37,980 nucleotides of DNA from positions 1 to 37,980 of the forward strand of contig JAGIAI010000118.1 in assembly GCA_017744935.1 (NCBI GenBank). The letters run 5' to 3'. This document shows, piece after piece, positions 34,358 through 37,980 of the stretch; positions within the stretch are counted from its first letter, which is position 1; the number at the start of each line of letters is the position of its first letter. A program made the position numbers and the translations under genes. Origin of the DNA: Variovorax sp. Its GTDB lineage: Bacteria > Pseudomonadota > Gammaproteobacteria > Burkholderiales > Burkholderiaceae_C. Below the pieces are notes generated by a model. That model did no database searches and was not told where the DNA came from. It saw nothing but the letters and a program-made list of their open reading frames with translations.

Positions 34358-35374
34358 CTACTGCAGGTGGAAGGGTTCGGTGAAAAGAGTGTCGATAAGG
34401 ATGGGAGCATTTGCAGGGGCACCCACCTTGGTGTCATCGGCTCCTGGGCTGCACTCCCCCTCGACACTCATCGTCGAAAAGTAGTGGATGGGGCTGAGCG
34501 CCAGGGTGTTGGCCGTGTACAGGGCTCGCCGGCCATCTGATTGAAGGAAGACGGTCGATGGCTGTACGCCCCATACGCCATCGTGATGGCCAAAAACGTA
34601 GGGCTGCCCTGAACAATCGCCCGTCGTGAACATAAGACCGAAGCCATCACCGACGACCAACTGCTCCGCATTTGACGGACTGCTCGTGACCGGCAGCGTC
34701 GTCGTGAACCCATTGACGGTGATGTAGGTGTTCCAGTTCGCGAGCCTTCCAACAATGCGATTGGTGCTGTCGACGATGGTGGTGTAGTCAGGCAGATTCC
34801 TTGCATCCTTGGGCTTCGTGCTCGTTGAAGCAGGTTGAAGCCGATACGGCTCGGTGAACAGGGAATCCACCGCGATCGGCGGCTGCGTGGGCTGGAAATA
34901 CAAAGTCTGGTCCGTCGCTCGACAGCCATACTGCGCGTCCTGAATGAGCGACTTCACGTTCACGGCAGGATTTCCGCCCGAAAGGGAAGGCTGCGCGATG
35001 TAGAGCCACCACCGGCCGTTCGCATCCTGCAACGTGCTGGAGGCCCGAACCCCGACCGCGCCGTTGGGCGCAACATATGGCATGCCCGAGCAATCGTCGC
35101 TCGTGAAGAACAGCCCCGGACCCTCGACCACACGCAGGCTGGTCACATAGACCGGATCGGGCATGGCGAAGATTCGCGTGAGCGTTCCGTTGACCCTCGC
35201 ATGGATCGCACCCCCTTCGGACCACATGCCAACGACTTTGCCCCCGGCGTCAAGCGTGGTCAAAGTGATCGGTAGCGTACCGGTGGGCGGCGGAGGCTTC
35301 GTGGTCTGCGCATTGGCGGAAGCAAAAACGATCGCACCGCACAGCGCGGCAGCGGCCGCAAGAAGTCTTTGCAT
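34358..35374 (-). CDS. Exported protein with two tandem copies of the DC-G-YV domain
   Basis: This 338-residue protein has a signal peptide (MQRLLAAAAALCGAIVFASA, cleavage after ANA), a short Pro-rich linker, and two copies of the domain described for the downstream gene. Copy 1 (about 35-180) has LTTLDAGGKVVG, TSDDCSGMPYV, NGRWWLYIA, a second Cys and SLFTEPYRLQ. Copy 2 (about 198-338) has IVDSTNRIVG, TTGDCSGQPYV, DGRRALYTA, a second Cys and TLFTEPFHLQ. The Cys-Cys distances are 56 and 54. The ATG at 35374 follows GAAGGAGACGCC; a start five codons earlier is poorer. Function is unknown. Internal duplication plus a single-copy neighbour points to repeated gene duplication. Confidence 0.8.
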   Translation of the reverse strand: MQRLLAAAAALCGAIVFASANAQTTKPPPPTGTLPITLTTLDAGGKVVGMWSEGGAIHARVNGTLTRIFAMPDPVYVTSLRVVEGPGLFFTSDDCSGMPYVAPNGAVGVRASSTLQDANGRWWLYIAQPSLSGGNPAVNVKSLIQDAQYGCRATDQTLYFQPTQPPIAVDSLFTEPYRLQPASTSTKPKDARNLPDYTTIVDSTNRIVGRLANWNTYITVNGFTTTLPVTSSPSNAEQLVVGDGFGLMFTTGDCSGQPYVFGHHDGVWGVQPSTVFLQSDGRRALYTANTLALSPIHYFSTMSVEGECSPGADDTKVGAPANAPILIDTLFTEPFHLQ

Positions 35375-35643
35375 GGCGTCTCCTTCCATCGAGTCCCCAC
35401 TCGAGCCCGGCCAGTGTCCGACCTCGAACGAGTTGGTCGACTACGCAAATGGGGCTTGACGCTGCGCGCAGATATGCCGTAGAGCCGCGGTGTGTCACGA
35501 AGATGAGACCCTCATTGGTGCCGGAGATCGGCCCTCGTCTCGCTCGAAGTGAAGCTCTCCCCACAGTTGGGTAGATGTGAATCACTGCTTCCGGTGGGTC
35601 GATAGCAGAATGTTCATTCAGGGTGTTGCCAGCACTGAGGGAA

Positions 35644-35649
35644 GAGGAG
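35644..35649 (+). promoter_or_regulatory. Ribosome binding site that sets the start of the LuxR-type gene
   Basis: GAGGAG lies five bases before GTG 35655. Earlier in-frame starts at GTG 35577 and ATG 35610 have nothing comparable, so this site decides the start. Confidence 0.7.
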
Positions 35650-35654
35650 CAGGC

Positions 35655-36749
35655 GTGACCTCAAATCCAGCGTTGAGCCGGGCGATGGAAGCCGTCCGAT
35701 GCCTTGCCGAGCCGCGGCCGCCTTGGAGGGAAATCCTTGGAACCGCTCGAGCCTTCATCGGCGGCGACAGCGTTACTTTCCTGGTCGCCCATGCGAACAG
35801 CGAACTGCTCGCGCTGGAGCACTTCAACGTCAGCGAGCAGGCGCTGTCCGACTACGTGCAGCACTTCCATTCCCAGGATTTCCTGGTTCCGCTCGCGATT
35901 GGCTCCGCGTCCGGAATCTGGCTCGACACCGAAGTCCGGTTCTCTCGCCGATACCTGGAGTCCAGCAGCTACTACGTCGACTTTCTATGTCGGCACAAGA
36001 TGCGTCAGCTCATAACGTTCACCTTCGAGGAAGGCCCGCTGCGTCGCGGCGGACTTTCGATCCATCGCGAGAACATCGTCCCCAACACCAGGTCGCAGGC
36101 CGAAAGCGACGACGTCCGCATCTTCACGAACACGCTTCAGTCCGCCATTCGCGAGAGGCGGAGCGCCGCGCAACAGTTTCTCGACGTCCTTGAAGCCGCC
36201 TTCCTTGCGGGTTTCGGTGAGCCGATCTGTTTGCTGACGCCCGCTGGTTCGGTGGTCAGCATGACACCTGGGTCGGCCAGAGCCCTCCTTCAAAACGCGG
36301 GCCTGGACCAACGAGACGGGCGGCTATGGCATGCCAGCAAGGCAATTCGCGCCGAGCTCGAACGAGCGATTCACGAGATTTCCCGCGGGCTGCGAAGCAA
36401 GGCGACTGTCGCTATTCCCGGACAGCTCAGCGGCTTCTGTTCGGTCGATTTCTGCCGAGGGGATCCTCTGCTCAGCGTGGCGAGCGAGAACCTTATCCTG
36501 GCTCGGGCACGGACGCATGACGGCGTGCGCCTGGTTGCGTCGGGTGCACTCCGCGAGAGGTATGGACTCACGGCAGCGGAAGAGCACATGCTGGCTACGC
36601 TCGTCGCCGGCATGACCACGAACCAGTACGCGCACGAAAACTGTCTCTCGGTGAACACCGCGCGCAAGCGTCTGGCCTCCCTGATGGAGAAGACCGACTG
36701 TCATCGGCAAGGTGACCTTGTTCGCAAGGTGGCGGGAGGGGCACGATGA
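35655..36749 (+). CDS. LuxR-type helix-turn-helix regulator
   Basis: The 364-residue protein (from GTG 35655) ends in a LuxR/NarL-type DNA-binding domain: LRERYGLTAAEEHMLATLVA, then GMTTNQYAHENCLSVNTARK and RLASLMEKTDCHRQGDLVRK. The N-terminal ~170 residues resemble sensor domains of orphan LuxR regulators but have no motif I can name; no response-regulator receiver or acyl-homoserine-lactone pocket is evident. A second sensing region (about 180-290) includes PICLLTPAGSVVSMTPGSAR, which looks PAS-like. The gene is divergent from the exported-protein cluster, with 280 bases between starts, and may control it. A 154-base gap separates it from the TctC-like gene on the same strand. Confidence 0.82.
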   Translation: MTSNPALSRAMEAVRCLAEPRPPWREILGTARAFIGGDSVTFLVAHANSELLALEHFNVSEQALSDYVQHFHSQDFLVPLAIGSASGIWLDTEVRFSRRYLESSSYYVDFLCRHKMRQLITFTFEEGPLRRGGLSIHRENIVPNTRSQAESDDVRIFTNTLQSAIRERRSAAQQFLDVLEAAFLAGFGEPICLLTPAGSVVSMTPGSARALLQNAGLDQRDGRLWHASKAIRAELERAIHEISRGLRSKATVAIPGQLSGFCSVDFCRGDPLLSVASENLILARARTHDGVRLVASGALRERYGLTAAEEHMLATLVAGMTTNQYAHENCLSVNTARKRLASLMEKTDCHRQGDLVRKVAGGAR

Positions 36750-36903
36750 CCGGCGTGCCGACGGCTTGCTTGCCGGCTCGAGGCGATCGCACGTTGTCCC
36801 CGATAAGCAAGATCACGTCCCAAAAGAGCAAGTAAAAGTCCGCCCATCTCCAGATACTGACGGCGTCGGCACCCCGGCCCGACATCGAGATTCGGAGACA
36901 AGG

Positions 36904-37875
36904 ATGAAGCTGCAACAACTTGCCCGCCCCGTCGCGGCGGTGCTGATTGGATGGTCGCTGTCGCTCGGCGCCTGGGCGTTCGGAGACAAGCCCCTGAAGG
37001 TGATCGTTCCCGCGCCGGCCGGCGGGTCGGCGGACATCGCCGCGCGCGTGATCGGGCAGCAGATTTCGGAAGACATCGGACGGCCGGTGGTCATCGAGAA
37101 CCGCGCTGGCGCCACCGGCTCGATCGGCCTTGCCGCCATGCTGAAGGCCGAACCCGACGGCGATACGATCGCATTCGGGCCGAGCAACATGCTGGTGGAA
37201 GCGCCGCAAGTGATGAAGGTCCCTTACGACCCCCTCAAGGACATCACTTCCATCGGCCGCGTGGCCTACACGAGCTATGTGCTCGTCACGGCGGCGAACT
37301 ACCCCGCCAAGGACTTCCAGGGACTCGTCACGCAGCTGAAGGCGCGCAAGGGCAAGTCTTCCTTTGCCAGCTACGGCACGGGCACGGTGTCGCAGTACTC
37401 GGGACTGATCTTCAGCAGCGGGGCTGACCTGGGCATGCAGCACGTGGGCTATCCCGGTTCGCCGCCGGCGCTTCAGGACGTGATCGGCGGTCGGATCGAC
37501 GTGATGTTCGACGGCATGGTGACGTCCCTGCCGTTGATCAAGAGCGGCATGCTCCGCGCCTATGCGGTTGCCGGGAAGAACCGCTCGAAGTACCTGCCGG
37601 ACGTGCCGACCATGACCGAGCTGGGCTACCCCGACATCCAGTTCCAGGGCCAGATGTGTTTTTACGGCTCCAGCAAGCTGCCGCCGGAGGTGCTGCGCAA
37701 ACTCCAGGCGGCCATCAAGAAGGCAGCCAGCGCGCCCGCGGTTCAGCAGAGGCTCTTCGAGGTGGGCCTGGAGCCGGACGTGAGCGTCGATTCGGCTGCT
37801 CTGCTGGGGGAGAACAAGCAGCTGTTCCAGCGCAACGCAGCCATCGTCAGGAAGTTCGACATCCAGCCGAACTGA
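36904..37875 (+). CDS. Bug/TctC-family solute-binding protein
   Basis: This periplasmic receptor belongs to the Bug (TctC-like) family, greatly expanded in Burkholderiales and usually binding carboxylates or aromatic acids. The 323-residue protein has a signal peptide (MKLQQLARPVAAVLIGWSLS, cleavage after AWA), then KVIVPAPAGGSADIAARVIG, the PVVIENRAGATGSIG ligand loop, and FGPSNMLV, all standard landmarks. VGYPGSPPALQDVIGGRIDV marks the second lobe. The ATG at 36904 follows GGAGACAAGG. No TctA/TctB membrane genes are adjacent, as is common for Bug proteins. It is 34 bases before a probable beta-keto acid cleavage gene, which suggests uptake and breakdown of one carboxylate. Confidence 0.93.
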   Translation: MKLQQLARPVAAVLIGWSLSLGAWAFGDKPLKVIVPAPAGGSADIAARVIGQQISEDIGRPVVIENRAGATGSIGLAAMLKAEPDGDTIAFGPSNMLVEAPQVMKVPYDPLKDITSIGRVAYTSYVLVTAANYPAKDFQGLVTQLKARKGKSSFASYGTGTVSQYSGLIFSSGADLGMQHVGYPGSPPALQDVIGGRIDVMFDGMVTSLPLIKSGMLRAYAVAGKNRSKYLPDVPTMTELGYPDIQFQGQMCFYGSSKLPPEVLRKLQAAIKKAASAPAVQQRLFEVGLEPDVSVDSAALLGENKQLFQRNAAIVRKFDIQPN

Positions 37876-37909
37876 GCGGCATCCACCTTCCCAACCCAGA
37901 GGACCCCAC

Positions 37910-37980
37910 ATGAACTTCCTTGACGGACACCTGTACCCCGAGAACCAGCAGCCGCTGATCATCACGGCCGCGCCGTATGC
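37910..37980 (+). CDS. Start of a probable beta-keto acid cleavage (BKACE-like) enzyme
   Basis: Only about 23 codons are inside the window: MNFLDGHLYPENQQPLIITA then APYA. The PLIITAAPYA strand resembles the first barrel strand of BKACE-type (3-keto-5-aminohexanoate cleavage) enzymes, zinc enzymes that split beta-keto acids with acetyl-CoA. The ATG follows AGAGGACCCCAC. The assignment is tentative because so little is visible; the neighbouring carboxylate-binding protein fits it. Confidence 0.5.
   Translation, partial: MNFLDGHLYPENQQPLIITAAPY

Noticed and set aside
35456..35484. TTGACG with a weak GTAGAG as a promoter of the LuxR gene
   Set aside because: The -10 match is too poor at 17-bp spacing and no better partner was found.
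36750..36903. Gap between the LuxR and TctC-like genes searched for an RNA gene or terminator
   Set aside because: Only short, imperfect GC pairings (around GCCGACGGCTTGCTTGCCGGC-like bases) are visible, with no T-run and no small frame with a ribosome binding site.

Overview
The window is GC-rich, has short intergenic gaps and strong AAGGAGA-type ribosome binding sites. It carries metabolic modules typical of soil Burkholderiales: a multicomponent phenol hydroxylase, Bug/TctC binding proteins, many LysR/LacI regulators and Comamonadaceae-style GC-hairpin intergenic repeats. The best guess is a Variovorax-like member of the Comamonadaceae. This rests on gene content and on the repeats; no marker gene is present. 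I see no tRNA, rRNA, CRISPR array, transposase or prophage gene, and no gene-free stretch longer than 300 bases.

Layout. (1) 1-6470, minus strand: a phenol-degradation block. The sensor-activator dmpR is followed by dmpK-L-M-N-O-P; dmpP runs off the left edge. Between dmpR and dmpK lies a textbook sigma-54 control region: GATCA-type activator sites, an exact match to the IHF consensus and a -24/-12 promoter. (2) 6595-10834: a CPA1 Na+/H+ antiporter, an EamA exporter with a divergent LysR regulator, and a ClpP/crotonase-like envelope protein. (3) 10992-19651, plus strand: a LacI regulator, a CUT1-type ABC importer with two permeases, a 62-residue membrane protein and two different ATPases, then dhaL and dhaK. 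This looks like import followed by phosphorylation of dihydroxyacetone or a related short ketose. Two GC-rich hairpin repeats sit inside the operon. (4) 19768-25536: a hemerythrin-like protein, a nitronate monooxygenase, a divergent Lrp/acetolactate synthase pair, two small unknown genes (88 and 31 residues) and a DAHP synthase. (5) 25676-33370, plus strand: a second LacI-controlled CUT1 importer (binding protein, two permeases, one ATPase) led by an FAD-dependent oxidoreductase and followed by a Sel1-repeat protein. (6) 33400-35374, minus strand: three exported proteins of unknown function. Two of them carry three copies of one unrecognised domain. A LuxR-type regulator is divergent. (7) 36904 to the end: a Bug/TctC solute-binding protein and the start of what looks like a beta-keto acid cleavage enzyme.

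How the parts work together. Almost every module has its own linked regulator: DmpR, LysR, LacI, Lrp, LacI and LuxR. Phenol would be oxidised to catechol by the Dmp complex under DmpR and sigma-54 control. The two sugar or polyol importers appear to be LacI-controlled, and each is paired with its own first catabolic enzyme, DhaKL kinase in one case and an FAD oxidoreductase in the other. The least explained items are the duplicated exported-domain family at 33.8-35.4 kb, the 31-residue membrane peptide behind a paired GGGTAAACCC operator at 24.15 kb, and the asymmetric DhaKL-linked importer with its embedded repeats and small membrane protein.
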